This document shows, in pieces, positions 23,201-31,255 of a stretch of 64,000 nucleotides of DNA. Origin of the DNA: a virus; the IMG/VR virus record IMGVR_UViG_3300035703_000006, positions 1 to 64,000 of that record. One strand, 5' to 3'. The notes below the pieces were generated by a model that saw only the letters and a list, made by a program, of their open reading frames with translations, searched no databases and was not told the DNA's origin. The number at the start of each line of letters is the position of its first letter. Position 1 is the stretch's first letter. The position numbers were made by a program, and so were the translations under genes.

Positions 23201-25604
23201 TTCCAATTATAATGAAAGGAAATTAGATACAAATTTGACATCAATTCCAACTGAAATTTATTACAATTTAGTTTCATTATCTAATCAGGAAATAGAAAAA
23301 AATCAACTATCTTCTGACAATGAAGTTGTTGGATTTAATAAAATTAAAATAATTCCAAATAACATCAATACTTACCATCCTATAATAAAAACAGGAAATT
23401 CACAATTTAAATTCAATTTAAATACTATTCCAGAACCCCTTACATTCATTTCTGGTTTATCAACTTCTAACTACGATACAGATTCAAAAAATGCTATTGG
23501 GCCTATATCAAATATTAGAGTTAATTTTGGAGGAAGAGGATATAAAAAAGTTCCAAAAATTTCAACAATCCAAACATCTTTAGGCAAAGGGGCATCATTA
23601 GAAGCAAAATCATCATCTATTGGAAAAATAGAAAATTTAGAAAGAGTTAAAGATGGATTTGATTATCCAAGTGATATTACATTAAAACCATATTTGAGTG
23701 TTCCTGCTGTTGCTCAAGTTGGAGATATATCAAGAATAGAATATATTGGAATCATTACTGGTGGAAAAAATTATAATACTGCACCCACATTAAAGGTTTT
23801 AGGAAATGATAAGATTAAATTATCTGCAAATTTACAAAGTGGTAGTGTAGTTAGTGTTAATATTATTCAAAATACAAATGATTTAATAAATCCTTTAAGA
23901 ATTGTACCTATAAGAAATTCTAATGGTTATGAAATTGATTCTGTTGTTTCTGCCAATAATGGTTCTAGTGTAACTTTAGAACTTCTTAATAACTCTGAAT
24001 TGTATCCACTAATTACAACTGGTTATGGTAATACTGATGTTGTATTTCCATTTTCTCAAGGTGATGAAATTTTTATAGAAAATTGCAGACAAGTTGATAA
24101 AACTAAAGACAATATAAATTCAAAAGATTATGGATATAGATTTTTCACCATAACTTCAGTAAGTCCCGAAAATTATACTATTACTTTTAGTATGACTGGA
24201 GTTAAAGATTCTTTGAATTTAAATCAGAATAATGGAGAATCAAATTATGAAAATGGATTTGGATATGGATATGTGGTGAATAAAAAAGATATGGCAGAAT
24301 TTGAAATGAACTTAGTTGATGACTTAAGTTATATTTCTGGTGAATCTGTCGTTGGATTTGATCGACAAGGAAATGCTGTTTTCTCTGCAAAAGTTGCAGA
24401 AGATGGTTGGGATAATGATATTAATCAATTAAGAATGATTGATGTGAAAGGTGAGCTTGAAATTGGCAATAAACTAAAAGGGGAAAAATCATTATTAAAT
24501 GGAACAATTAAAAACATAAACATATTTAATTTAAAAGCAAATCTCGGAGTATCAAGAAATAAAGTCAATGATAGTAAGAAACAAAATGGATATTTGAATG
24601 ATTACTTACAAAGAATTTCTGATAATTTTTACTATCAAAAATTCTCATATGCAATAAAAAGTCAACTTTCTTATGACAAATGGAAAGAACCCATTCGTTC
24701 AATTATTCACCCATCTGGATTTAAAGAATTTTCTGATTTAGATATTATAAGCATTCCATCTTCTTCTATGAAAGTTGGAATAAGCAGTAATAATTTAAGC
24801 TTAAATGTCTTGATGGATAATGTACAATCACTTTATTCCAAAAATAACTTTATTCTTGTTTCTGAAGATGAAGATAATTTATTTGAAGATGGTTCAATTG
24901 AGAGAGTTAACATTGGAGCAGAAGAAGGAATAGTTGCTGGAATTGGAACATTTGGGCCAATTTTTGGAATTCCATTAAAACAATACATTTTAAATAAAAC
25001 TAATAAAGTTTTATTGATGAATGACATTAGTGAAGAGTTTGATGGCTCTAATGATTATATTTCACTAGGAACAACTTCAATCACATTCAATTCATTAACT
25101 CAATATTACGTTGGAATTGCTACTAATAATTTAAATGTAGGAGATTATCTTGCAAATTCTGAATTTTTAATTCCAGAAGCAACCAGAATTGAATCTATAG
25201 GAATTAATAGTGTTAGAATAAATCTTTCACATCGTCTTACGAGTGGAATTAGCACAACTAATGTGGAAATTAGAAGAAAACTTCCAGGAAATAAGATTGT
25301 TGGTAAAAAATCTTTTGAATTAACTTCTGGTATTGGTTCAGATAAAGTTCCATTATATTACAGAGAATTTGATTCAAATTCAACTGAAGTTTTGAAATTG
25401 GACAATAATATTATTGAACTTAAAAATCATAATTTTCAATCTGGTCAAAAAATATTTTATAACCAAGATATTATTGATATTAGTCCAGTTGGTTCAGCAA
25501 CAACTGAAGTTGATAATGGATTTTCTTACACCATTTCCAACAGATTTGATTCAAATACAATTATGAGATTTGATATGACTATATTTAATTTTGATTCAAA
25601 TTAA
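17226..25604 (+). CDS. Giant baseplate/tail structural protein at the gp7 position, with YHYH-like domain
   Basis: A 2792-residue protein between gp6 and gp8, where T4 has gp7 (1032 aa). The N-terminal 60 residues (IESQIPEFLNSESPLFKEFL) look like a wedge-anchor domain. Many beta modules follow. About nine GxGY-type repeats recur (such as ILRPGIGYSRKPKITL). A G-x-x-IDxEIITYTG module lies at about 85-130. Several H-N-F-x-x-G-E/D repeats are followed by YFV/YYV. SIGIG modules lie near 1635-1700 and 2619-2688. Residues about 1195-1360 include GWAYDGNPIFGPYG and LDEYNGMF, the core of a YHYH-like domain. It is AT-rich and uses AGA for Arg. Confidence 0.75.
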   Translation: MSEIKRVKIQSFIESQIPEFLNSESPLFKEFLEQYYISQEHQTGVVDLSANLQKYKSIDNFNTETFYSLVGICTLTSDLASFEDTLYVNHTIGFPQQYGLLKIDDEIITYTGITTNSFTGCIRGFCGLEKNEVNDSFKFSSTDSSDHIKGSQVTNLNILFFQELFKKFKTQFLPGFEDREFTSGVNLQTILSRAKDFYITKGTDTSFKILFSILFNESISVIKPQDYVISSSSNEYLITKNILVEQIARDANLKVSDSVLRKELKGKTIFQTTSDNKTASASIYNVEYRPVNTGDFIYNSIGAGQTTQKNYTIKDFYEISLDSTSLILDFKSTKKTKVLEYTLKNSKSILVDSTIGFKQSGTLLIKPKNLSNPIVLSYTDKTINEFLNVTGLTIDLDYGAEIIEEEFLYSYLNDGTKVEFRLINIIDSIDYGKTSNLRVDDKINLSSFGIDLNDRLEFNQWIYNIPTTHNIKSVEDNTIYLYENINLSIGDKVILSNPNLIDVESVEVEVENFGFNNYGYFVNVKSFGQILNDKTQLKKTINKAFSNQNYFPNISVFSTGIQNSYIDYNNENFYVASSGLPNYDIYATDRKVFPSAGVGVSILNCQDHNFFTGEKIYYIPKSGNVGIKTSAYFVTKLNKDQIKLSYSNSDVFSKNYVFTNANINGDCIVKFDFQNKTLEDQKLFKKFNLTKKLNKFFTKDDRSTIDRATGILINGVEVFSPTLYDENIYYGKLDSVKIESEGKGYDVINFSGLEVTDINGSNADLKAHLIGSLSEVKILRPGIGYSRKPKITLSGGNGSGAVLESNLVKTNIISNFKGSTAVSIGFTTIDFLNGHNFDDGEEVSYINNSNGSVNPLVNNSNYFVGIVSSTQLKLYKTKEKALGKTDPIVFTGIGSGTHSLKTLNSKNTITKIYVKNRGEGYSNRNISVLSQISVNNQENGINTFDHYIFAKNHNFKDEDIVQYQNNNTPISGLSTQTNYYVKVVDENKFKLSVQGPSGSEKDNYNNKKYVKFNSIGSGIHTFSYPPIQINVEYVSGISTTPSLEPIVLGSVENVFISNEGRNYGSSNILNYHRRPYVGLSSISECVLKPVILNGSIIDVQVLNFGKGYKKDIDIKIFGKGKYAEVYPIVEDGKIKSINVLNPGIGYDEKTTLFVQRRGSGAKFTANVFEWKINQVEKNKNIISSDDEGLIAPSKNNNLTLEFIHFYPTKKLRYKVNNFIDKDGNEVVPDNNQNPYKILGWAYDGNPIFGPYGKINGESKLLKSSYELKNFGEIEVSIANQLRPDFPSGFFVQDYSYTEGNGDLDEYNGMFIDDKNLPNINYGYFATLSEDVKEPQYPYILPLLFKDSPIKENFNPQFNQKIDFEELNIVRNVGPYYLNSDNSTYELIDKVDQKYKQEFIVNDIKLSGIDSVSIFNSGDGYKVGDLLKFDSQSSSGNSVSASISRIEGKSVSNVQVGISTFTDVNFITKGISVKGITSQPHNLVSDDEIIISNISSSDFDYLKGTKKIYVFQKTTGLVEDLQNQSATGVTTYIKVNDVTGFEVDNFIGIGTETLKVIDVSSSESKLYVNRFDNYSGIHSVGLVSVSLLPNSFTFSSDFYDDSILENKTTYFNPTNTIGIGTTGSVYYNLVGFLTSLIGTLDASSPNVVGLNTAILKIGDYLEGSNNIQNNTIITSIGIGTIGISQNHTLGGGISTSLLRFSRNVYDKTIPSRSIYIPSHKYYTGQPITYNVGLGGNGIIVSETGAGTTFRLTNNQTIYAVNLGKDYVGLSTLGFTTNTGIGTTQNSLYFFNPVSNVGLSHSLTTQFEKIKGVVNNYSVVVSTSQTHGLQTGDNINFNFYQSNTKTIKIRYDSAIRKITTELIDFNPISGINTLTNEIEIPGNNLKTGDKVVYYTEGQTSVGGLSTNSVYYVLKQDLNKIKLCNYQYDTNVGVAITLTSVGAGSSHSFALINPPINILKGNILSFDLSDSSLLNMDLKLYKDSNFTQELETFKYSNYNERKLDTNLTSIPTEIYYNLVSLSNQEIEKNQLSSDNEVVGFNKIKIIPNNINTYHPIIKTGNSQFKFNLNTIPEPLTFISGLSTSNYDTDSKNAIGPISNIRVNFGGRGYKKVPKISTIQTSLGKGASLEAKSSSIGKIENLERVKDGFDYPSDITLKPYLSVPAVAQVGDISRIEYIGIITGGKNYNTAPTLKVLGNDKIKLSANLQSGSVVSVNIIQNTNDLINPLRIVPIRNSNGYEIDSVVSANNGSSVTLELLNNSELYPLITTGYGNTDVVFPFSQGDEIFIENCRQVDKTKDNINSKDYGYRFFTITSVSPENYTITFSMTGVKDSLNLNQNNGESNYENGFGYGYVVNKKDMAEFEMNLVDDLSYISGESVVGFDRQGNAVFSAKVAEDGWDNDINQLRMIDVKGELEIGNKLKGEKSLLNGTIKNINIFNLKANLGVSRNKVNDSKKQNGYLNDYLQRISDNFYYQKFSYAIKSQLSYDKWKEPIRSIIHPSGFKEFSDLDIISIPSSSMKVGISSNNLSLNVLMDNVQSLYSKNNFILVSEDEDNLFEDGSIERVNIGAEEGIVAGIGTFGPIFGIPLKQYILNKTNKVLLMNDISEEFDGSNDYISLGTTSITFNSLTQYYVGIATNNLNVGDYLANSEFLIPEATRIESIGINSVRINLSHRLTSGISTTNVEIRRKLPGNKIVGKKSFELTSGIGSDKVPLYYREFDSNSTEVLKLDNNIIELKNHNFQSGQKIFYNQDIIDISPVGSATTEVDNGFSYTISNRFDSNTIMRFDMTIFNFDSN

Positions 25605-25606
25605 AC

Positions 25607-25614
25607 CATAAATA
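25607..25614 (+). promoter_or_regulatory. Late promoter CATAAATA
   Basis: CATAAATA lies 23 nt before the fibre gene ATG at 25637. It is one base from T4 TATAAATA. Confidence 0.65.
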
Positions 25615-25636
25615 ATCAAAAGAATTTTAATATCTA

Positions 25637-27373
25637 ATGGCAAGACTAGGGATATTTACTGGAACTACACCTAATGACGGAACCGGAGACACATTATCTC
25701 AAGGTGCAGTGAAGGTTAATAGTAATTTTGCTGAGATTTACAATGCAATCGGTGATGGCACTAACATCACCAATACTATTTCTTTTGCAGGAACCTCAAC
25801 AAATGTAGTTGGTGGAATTGCTTCTGTAACAAATTTAAATGTTTCTTCTGGCATTGCTACAATTGGATTTTTGACTGCAACTAACATTAATGTTGCTGGA
25901 GTTATAACTGCTTCTAGTTTTGTTGGTAACGTTACTGGAACGGCAACCACCGCCAATAACGTAAGTTCATTTATAAACATTAATACTTCAGGCATTATAA
26001 CTGCTTCTAGTTTTGTTGGTAGTGTTACTGGAACAGCAACTACAGCATCTAGTTTACCCTCAAATATTAATATTAATACTTCAGGTATTATAACTGCTTC
26101 TAGTTTTGTTGGTAGTGTTACTGGAACAGCAACTACAGCATCTAGTTTACCCTCAAATATTAATATTAATACTTCAGGTATTATAACTGCTTCTAGTTTT
26201 GTTGGTAATGTTACTGGTACAGCAACCACAGCAACTACAGCACTTGGTGTATCAACAACAATTAATATCAATACTAGTGGTATTATAACTGCTTCTAGTT
26301 TTGTTGGTAATGTTACTGGTACAACAACTACAGCAACTACAGCACTTGGTGTATCAACAACTATTAATATAAACACTTCAGGTATTATAACTGCTTTTAG
26401 TTTTGTTGGTAATGTTACTGGAACAGCAACCACAGCAATTGGATTAGGAACAACATCTAATATCAATACTAGTGGTATTATAACTGCTTTAAATTTCGTA
26501 TCAAATCAATCAGTTACAATTGATGGATCAGCTTTGATTGGTTCTACTATACTTTCACTCTCTGGTGTTTCATCTGATTTCACCTCAGTTGGTTCTCATA
26601 CTTTTACTATTCCAACAGGAGTTACAAAAATTTCAGCAATTGTAATTGCTGGTGGTGGTGGTGGTGGTGCAGGTCAAGCAAATAATGGGGGATCTGGAGG
26701 GGGAGGAGGAGGATTAAGATACATCAATGATTATCCAGTCACTCCAGGTCAAGTATTGAATATTAATGTTGGTAATGGTGGCAATGGAGGTATTAGTGGT
26801 GGCAGTGGAAGTTCTGGAGGGAATTCTGAAATTACTGGAATAGTAACTGCTTTCGGTGGCGTTGGTGGTTCAAACGCACAGGGAGGGTCTGCTGCTGGAG
26901 GGACAGGAAGTACAATTGGAGGAAATATTGGAGGAGGAAATGGAGGTAATGGTGGGCCTGGAGAATTGAATAGAGGTGGAGGTGGAGGAGGAACTGGTGG
27001 ATATACAGGAAATGGTGGAGATGGTACATCAAATACTGGAAATAATGGTTCTGGTGGTGGTGGAGCAGGTGGTGGTGGAGTAGGTGGTGGTGGTGGTGGA
27101 GTAGGATTACTTGGAGCATCTTCAAGTGGCACAGGGGCAGCAAACTCAGGTGGTGGAGGTGGATCTGGAGGTTCTTCTGGAACAACAGGAACAGATAATT
27201 CAAATGGAAGTTCTGGGGGCAACTATGGAGCAGGTGGTGGTGGTGGTGATAATTTTAATGGAGCACTTGGAGGTAATGGTGCCCAAGGTGCTGTGAGAAT
27301 TTTATGGTCTCCAAATTCAAAATTTTCAAGACTTTATCCATCACATCAAGTTGGAAACAACATAAATCAATAA
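25637..27373 (+). CDS. Tail-fibre-like protein with 31-residue repeats and Gly-rich tip
   Basis: 578 residues. The N-terminus GIFTGTTPNDGTGDTLSQGA, then KVNSNFAEIYNAIGDGTNI is an attachment domain of phage fibres. Residues about 90-290 are copies of a repeat built on NTSGIITASSFVGNVTGT. After a beta linker ending HTFTIPTGVTKISAIVIAGG, the last 220 residues are strongly Gly-rich (GGGGGGAG and similar runs). That pattern resembles polyglycine-II receptor-binding tips. It is likely a distal host-contact fibre. Confidence 0.8.
   Translation: MARLGIFTGTTPNDGTGDTLSQGAVKVNSNFAEIYNAIGDGTNITNTISFAGTSTNVVGGIASVTNLNVSSGIATIGFLTATNINVAGVITASSFVGNVTGTATTANNVSSFININTSGIITASSFVGSVTGTATTASSLPSNININTSGIITASSFVGSVTGTATTASSLPSNININTSGIITASSFVGNVTGTATTATTALGVSTTININTSGIITASSFVGNVTGTTTTATTALGVSTTININTSGIITAFSFVGNVTGTATTAIGLGTTSNINTSGIITALNFVSNQSVTIDGSALIGSTILSLSGVSSDFTSVGSHTFTIPTGVTKISAIVIAGGGGGGAGQANNGGSGGGGGGLRYINDYPVTPGQVLNINVGNGGNGGISGGSGSSGGNSEITGIVTAFGGVGGSNAQGGSAAGGTGSTIGGNIGGGNGGNGGPGELNRGGGGGGTGGYTGNGGDGTSNTGNNGSGGGGAGGGGVGGGGGGVGLLGASSSGTGAANSGGGGGSGGSSGTTGTDNSNGSSGGNYGAGGGGGDNFNGALGGNGAQGAVRILWSPNSKFSRLYPSHQVGNNINQ
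25897..26500 (+). repeat. Tandem repeats of about 93 bp inside the fibre gene
   Basis: The segment around ATAACTGCTTCTAGTTTTG recurs at about 25903, 25994, 26085, 26181, 26283 and 26387, with a diverged copy near 26477. Two neighbouring copies (marker AGTTTACCCTC at 26051 and 26144) are exactly 93 bp apart, i.e. 31 codons. The same segment recurs in the gene at 31256. Confidence 0.85.
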
Positions 27374-27388
27374 AGGTATTAAAGAAAA

Positions 27389-27874
27389 ATGGCAAACAAC
27401 ACAGGAGTATTTTTTAATATTAATGATAATGATGGAATACCTTTGGTTGGTGTTTCGACTAATGGAAGAGTATTTCTTGATCCTTTTTATGGTAATGTTG
27501 GTGTCGGAGTGACAAATCCAATAACAAAGTTTCAAATTGAAACTTATGGAATTTCAACAAAGTCTAGTTATTTTAATGCTTCTGTTGGAATTACCACGGA
27601 CATTGATTCATTTACCATTTCTTCTTCAGATTTTAAAACTTTAGAATATACTTTACATTTTCAAAATGGGAATAATATACAATCACAAAAAGTTCTTGTA
27701 ATGCAAAATGGTTCTTCTGCTTATGCAGAAGAGTATGCAATTATGTTCGAACCAAATCAAATTGTTTCAATTGGTGCTACAGTTTCTTCTGGTGTTTGTA
27801 AGTTGCAGGCAACACCAGAATCTGGAATAACTGGATTGACCACATATAGAATTGTGAGAGGAGGATTGTTGTGA
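27389..27874 (+). CDS. Fibre-associated structural protein (161 aa)
   Basis: Begins MANNTGVFFNINDNDGIPLV, then NVGVGVTNPITKFQIETYG, a motif of phage fibre and chaperone-type repeats. Beta-rich and non-hydrophobic. It overlaps the next gene by 4 nt (GTGA). It is probably part of the fibre assembly; the role is not established. Confidence 0.65.
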   Translation: MANNTGVFFNINDNDGIPLVGVSTNGRVFLDPFYGNVGVGVTNPITKFQIETYGISTKSSYFNASVGITTDIDSFTISSSDFKTLEYTLHFQNGNNIQSQKVLVMQNGSSAYAEEYAIMFEPNQIVSIGATVSSGVCKLQATPESGITGLTTYRIVRGGLL

Positions 27875-28128
27875 GAAAAATAATACAAAAATTAAATAAT
27901 GATGATGAGATTGAGATTAATGTTAGTCATGAAGATTTTTTCAGAAGAAAAATTATAGTTGATAATCTTAAAAATCCAATCATGAGAGAAAAACTAAAAC
28001 AATTATATGATTCTAAAACGTTGCCTCCAGAAAAAGCAGAAATGCTCAATGAACTTTTTGAGGTAAAAGAAATAATTGAAATTGATCGTGATGATGCATT
28101 AAATTTAATTCCATTAGAAGATAACTAA
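27871..28128 (+). CDS. Hypothetical charged protein, GTG start (85 aa)
   Basis: GTG start in a GTGA overlap with a strong GAGGAGG ribosome site upstream. The product is charged and helical (EDFFRRKIIVDNLKNPIMRE). It sits between a fibre gene and the protease gene and overlaps the latter in TAATG, so it may be co-produced with the protease. Function unknown. Confidence 0.65.
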   Translation: MRKIIQKLNNDDEIEINVSHEDFFRRKIIVDNLKNPIMREKLKQLYDSKTLPPEKAEMLNELFEVKEIIEIDRDDALNLIPLEDN

Positions 28129-31100
28129 TGAAAAAAGTATATACTGTCATTATTAAAGACGCATCAAAATCTGAAGAAATTCATAACTTATTGTGTTCTC
28201 ATACTCATGACATTGAAAATATTCCCAACGAATGTATTGAGTGTGCCAATAGAAAGACTTCTAGTTCTTTACGAACTAGTTATTTGTTGACAAAAGAACA
28301 AGTAAATATCCTAAGAAATAACCCTGACATTGAAAGTGTTGAACTTGATCAACACTTTCATCCCAATTATAATGCATCTATTAGAACAAATAGATATGCA
28401 AATGAGACATATTCGTATAGAACTCAATATCGTGATTTTTACAAAAGAGCGTTTAATGTAAGTGGTACAATTTATTATGGATATACATTCCCATGGAAAA
28501 ACATGGGGTCATCCACAAATACATCATTGAGGCAAACATATTCTAAAATACAAGAATATGCAAAAGAAGCAACAACAAATAATACAGCGTTTTATGTATA
28601 TCTAAATCCTACAAACTTATCAGACCAAAATTCTGATGTTATAAGTTGGAGTAAAATAAGGACAAAGTACAAATATAATCCGTGGAAAAATGTTAGTTCT
28701 GGGATAGTTTATAATGATAATATTCTTTCTGGAAGAGATGGAAGTGATGTAGATATTGTTATACAAGACGTAGGTGTTGATAAACATCATCCAGATTTTT
28801 TAGATTCTCAAGGAAACAGTAGAGTCAGAGATATTGTTGTCGATGGTCCACAATATGTTGATCCACAATATTTTTCAAACAATCCAAGTAAAACGTATAT
28901 TGATTGGTGGCAAAATGCAAGTAATAGATCCTCTCAATTTCAAAGTTTAGGAACCTTAACTGTTCCAAGATATACTGTATTACTTTATGTTTTTACAGGT
29001 GCAACGTATGCTAATTTTAGTTCAAATATTGGGAAAACTATTACTCAAACTGTAGGTGGTGTAGAATATACTAGAGGAACAATTGTCAATACTCTTGAAA
29101 TTTTTGGAGATAGTTGGTTTTACGTTAAAGTTCAATTAGATTTAGGTAAACCACATTTTAGATATCATTCACCTGAGTCTGCAGGCAATCCATACAATGG
29201 AAATTCTCCAACATTGGGAAATACTCCAGCAGATATTAAAATTGACCCTACAGGATCTAATATAACAGAATTTCCACCAAATATTGCTGCTGGATTTGTT
29301 TATCAAACAGGATCTGTATTGGAAAATAATCCTAACAATACTCCAGTTGATAGTACGGGGCATTACAATCTTGCTACAACTATGTCGATTACTGAGGCGA
29401 CATTTGGAAACAATGCAAATGCGTGGGCAGATGGTGCTTCTGGGGGAACTCCACCATCCAGTGCCTTAGAATATGATTGGGACACATCTACAAATCCATC
29501 AACATATCAAGGATATACATTAGAATATAAACTTGGATTAGAGGGTAGAACAAGAACACATGGAACTCATTGTGCCTCTGAAGCTGCTGGAAAAAAACAT
29601 GGATATGCGCCAGGGGCAAATATATGGTCCATTAAATGCCCATTCGATGGTCAATCTTGGGCATCTGGATCTACAACAATTGATGCTGAGCAATCTTTTG
29701 ATTTTGTAAGAATATTTCATCAGGCAAAACCAAATAATCCAACATATGGAAATAAAAATCCAACAATACTCAGTGGAAGTTGGGGATATGGTATAACACC
29801 TTTTTATGGAATTTCGAATGGAACAACAATTAGTTATAATTATAGAGGAAACTCTTCAACATACTCTTTTGTTGATTCTGGAGCAAATCCTAATGATTTG
29901 AGTTCTACTCCAGATTTCATAAAAACTAGTTTATACCTAGAAAAACAAAATATAAGTAATGCAATCAACAATACGTATTATCAATCTAATTCTGGACGAA
30001 ATGTTTTTACTGGAATATCTGTAAATCTTAGTGATAGTGCAATCAAATCTGCAGGAGAAGAATGCCTTAATGCAGGAGTTCATATGTGTTTTAGTGCTGG
30101 CAATGATAATACTTATGTTATTAAAGACACCTCCGATCAGGATTATAATAATTCAATTGTTAATCCAGTTCTTAACGAAACAGTATATCTCCATAGAGTT
30201 GGAACCCCAAGTGATATTGATGGTTCTGTAAATGTTGGAGCACTTTCTTGTACTACAAAAACTGATGGAACAGAAAGAAAAGATAATTATTCATGTAAAG
30301 GGCCTGGTGTTGATATATATGCACCAGCTCTGAATACAATTTCTGCTAGGGCTTTTCAAAAGCATAATGTCAATTCTTCTGTAGGTAGTGAAGTCTGGTA
30401 TTTTCAATATTATCCAAATAATCAAAAAGATGAATTGTACGATTGGTTCTCTGGAACTAGTTCTGCCTGCCCAAACGTTGTAGGTGTTTTAGCATTATTC
30501 TTACAAAAAAATAGAACTGCTACACCAGCACAATCAAAATCTTGGTTACTTGGAACATCTTCAACCTATTCTACTTCAGGTTCTTATATAGATACTGATA
30601 TTTCAAATCCAACTCCTAACAATTTCTGGGGAGATTTTTCAACATACACAACAGATATTTCAAATACAATTAACGAGCAAACTTATAATGTTGGCAATGT
30701 ATCTATTGTTTTAGATGCAAATCATCATATAGCATATTCTCAGACTGCTGAGATGTTAATGGATACTAATATTAAAATTTTACATAACCCCTATGCTTCT
30801 ACTTATTATGCTACAGATGCTTCATATGGTTTTTCAACAACAATATCCAATACAAATCCAGTTGAAGGTGAATCAATTCTGATAACAATTTCTACAGATC
30901 CTTCTATAAATGAAATATATTATTATAATATAGAAGAATTTCCTGGATCCAGTATAAGTGCTTCAGATTTTGTAAGCAATTCATTAAGTGGAAATTTTAT
31001 TGTAATAAATGGAATAGGTACAATATTATTAACTTTAGCAAAAAATCCAGAACTAGAAGGAGCAGAAAAATTTAGAGTTAGAATTCACTCCAATAGTTTA

Positions 31101-31238
31101 AATGGAACTATTGTTGGATATTCCGATTACATTACTAATTCTGATTTTGTTTCTGTTCAAACTGAAAATTCTTCAAATAATACATTTAAAATTTTAAATG
31201 CCAATGGTCTTACGTTTAAAAACATTATATTTAAATAA
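28128..31238 (+). CDS. Subtilisin-like serine protease (S8 family), virion- or fibre-associated
   Basis: 1036 residues. Residues 1-75 (KKVYTVIIKDASKSEEIHNL onwards) resemble an I9 inhibitor propeptide. The catalytic residues are D214 (IVIQDVGVDKHHPDF), H478 (HGTHCAS), oxyanion N659 (FSAGNDN) and S778 (SGTSSACPNVVGVLAL). The D-to-H spacing is about 260 residues, far more than in normal subtilisins, so a large insertion is present. A C-terminal part of about 190 residues looks like a beta-sandwich. It has no signal peptide. Likely uses are virion maturation, fibre processing or cleavage of host surface proteins. Confidence 0.85.
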   Translation: MKKVYTVIIKDASKSEEIHNLLCSHTHDIENIPNECIECANRKTSSSLRTSYLLTKEQVNILRNNPDIESVELDQHFHPNYNASIRTNRYANETYSYRTQYRDFYKRAFNVSGTIYYGYTFPWKNMGSSTNTSLRQTYSKIQEYAKEATTNNTAFYVYLNPTNLSDQNSDVISWSKIRTKYKYNPWKNVSSGIVYNDNILSGRDGSDVDIVIQDVGVDKHHPDFLDSQGNSRVRDIVVDGPQYVDPQYFSNNPSKTYIDWWQNASNRSSQFQSLGTLTVPRYTVLLYVFTGATYANFSSNIGKTITQTVGGVEYTRGTIVNTLEIFGDSWFYVKVQLDLGKPHFRYHSPESAGNPYNGNSPTLGNTPADIKIDPTGSNITEFPPNIAAGFVYQTGSVLENNPNNTPVDSTGHYNLATTMSITEATFGNNANAWADGASGGTPPSSALEYDWDTSTNPSTYQGYTLEYKLGLEGRTRTHGTHCASEAAGKKHGYAPGANIWSIKCPFDGQSWASGSTTIDAEQSFDFVRIFHQAKPNNPTYGNKNPTILSGSWGYGITPFYGISNGTTISYNYRGNSSTYSFVDSGANPNDLSSTPDFIKTSLYLEKQNISNAINNTYYQSNSGRNVFTGISVNLSDSAIKSAGEECLNAGVHMCFSAGNDNTYVIKDTSDQDYNNSIVNPVLNETVYLHRVGTPSDIDGSVNVGALSCTTKTDGTERKDNYSCKGPGVDIYAPALNTISARAFQKHNVNSSVGSEVWYFQYYPNNQKDELYDWFSGTSSACPNVVGVLALFLQKNRTATPAQSKSWLLGTSSTYSTSGSYIDTDISNPTPNNFWGDFSTYTTDISNTINEQTYNVGNVSIVLDANHHIAYSQTAEMLMDTNIKILHNPYASTYYATDASYGFSTTISNTNPVEGESILITISTDPSINEIYYYNIEEFPGSSISASDFVSNSLSGNFIVINGIGTILLTLAKNPELEGAEKFRVRIHSNSLNGTIVGYSDYITNSDFVSVQTENSSNNTFKILNANGLTFKNIIFK

Positions 31239-31242
31239 ATAA
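31233..31242 (+). promoter_or_regulatory. Late promoter-like AAATAAATAA
   Basis: AT-rich late -10 variant 13 nt before ATG 31256, overlapping the end of the protease gene. Confidence 0.5.
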
Positions 31243-31255
31243 CTAAAAAAGAAAA

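Noticed and set aside
25738-26466. Long minus-strand open frame with repeats
   Set aside because: It is the mirror of the 93-bp repeat region of the fibre gene, with no start signal or promoter.
25897-26500. CRISPR array suggested by regular repeats
   Set aside because: Repeats are in frame inside a coding sequence, with no unique spacers of constant size and no cas genes.
26749-27222. Proline-rich open frame on the minus strand
   Set aside because: It is the reverse complement of the Gly-rich codons of the fibre tip; repeated GGN codons read backwards give NCC proline.
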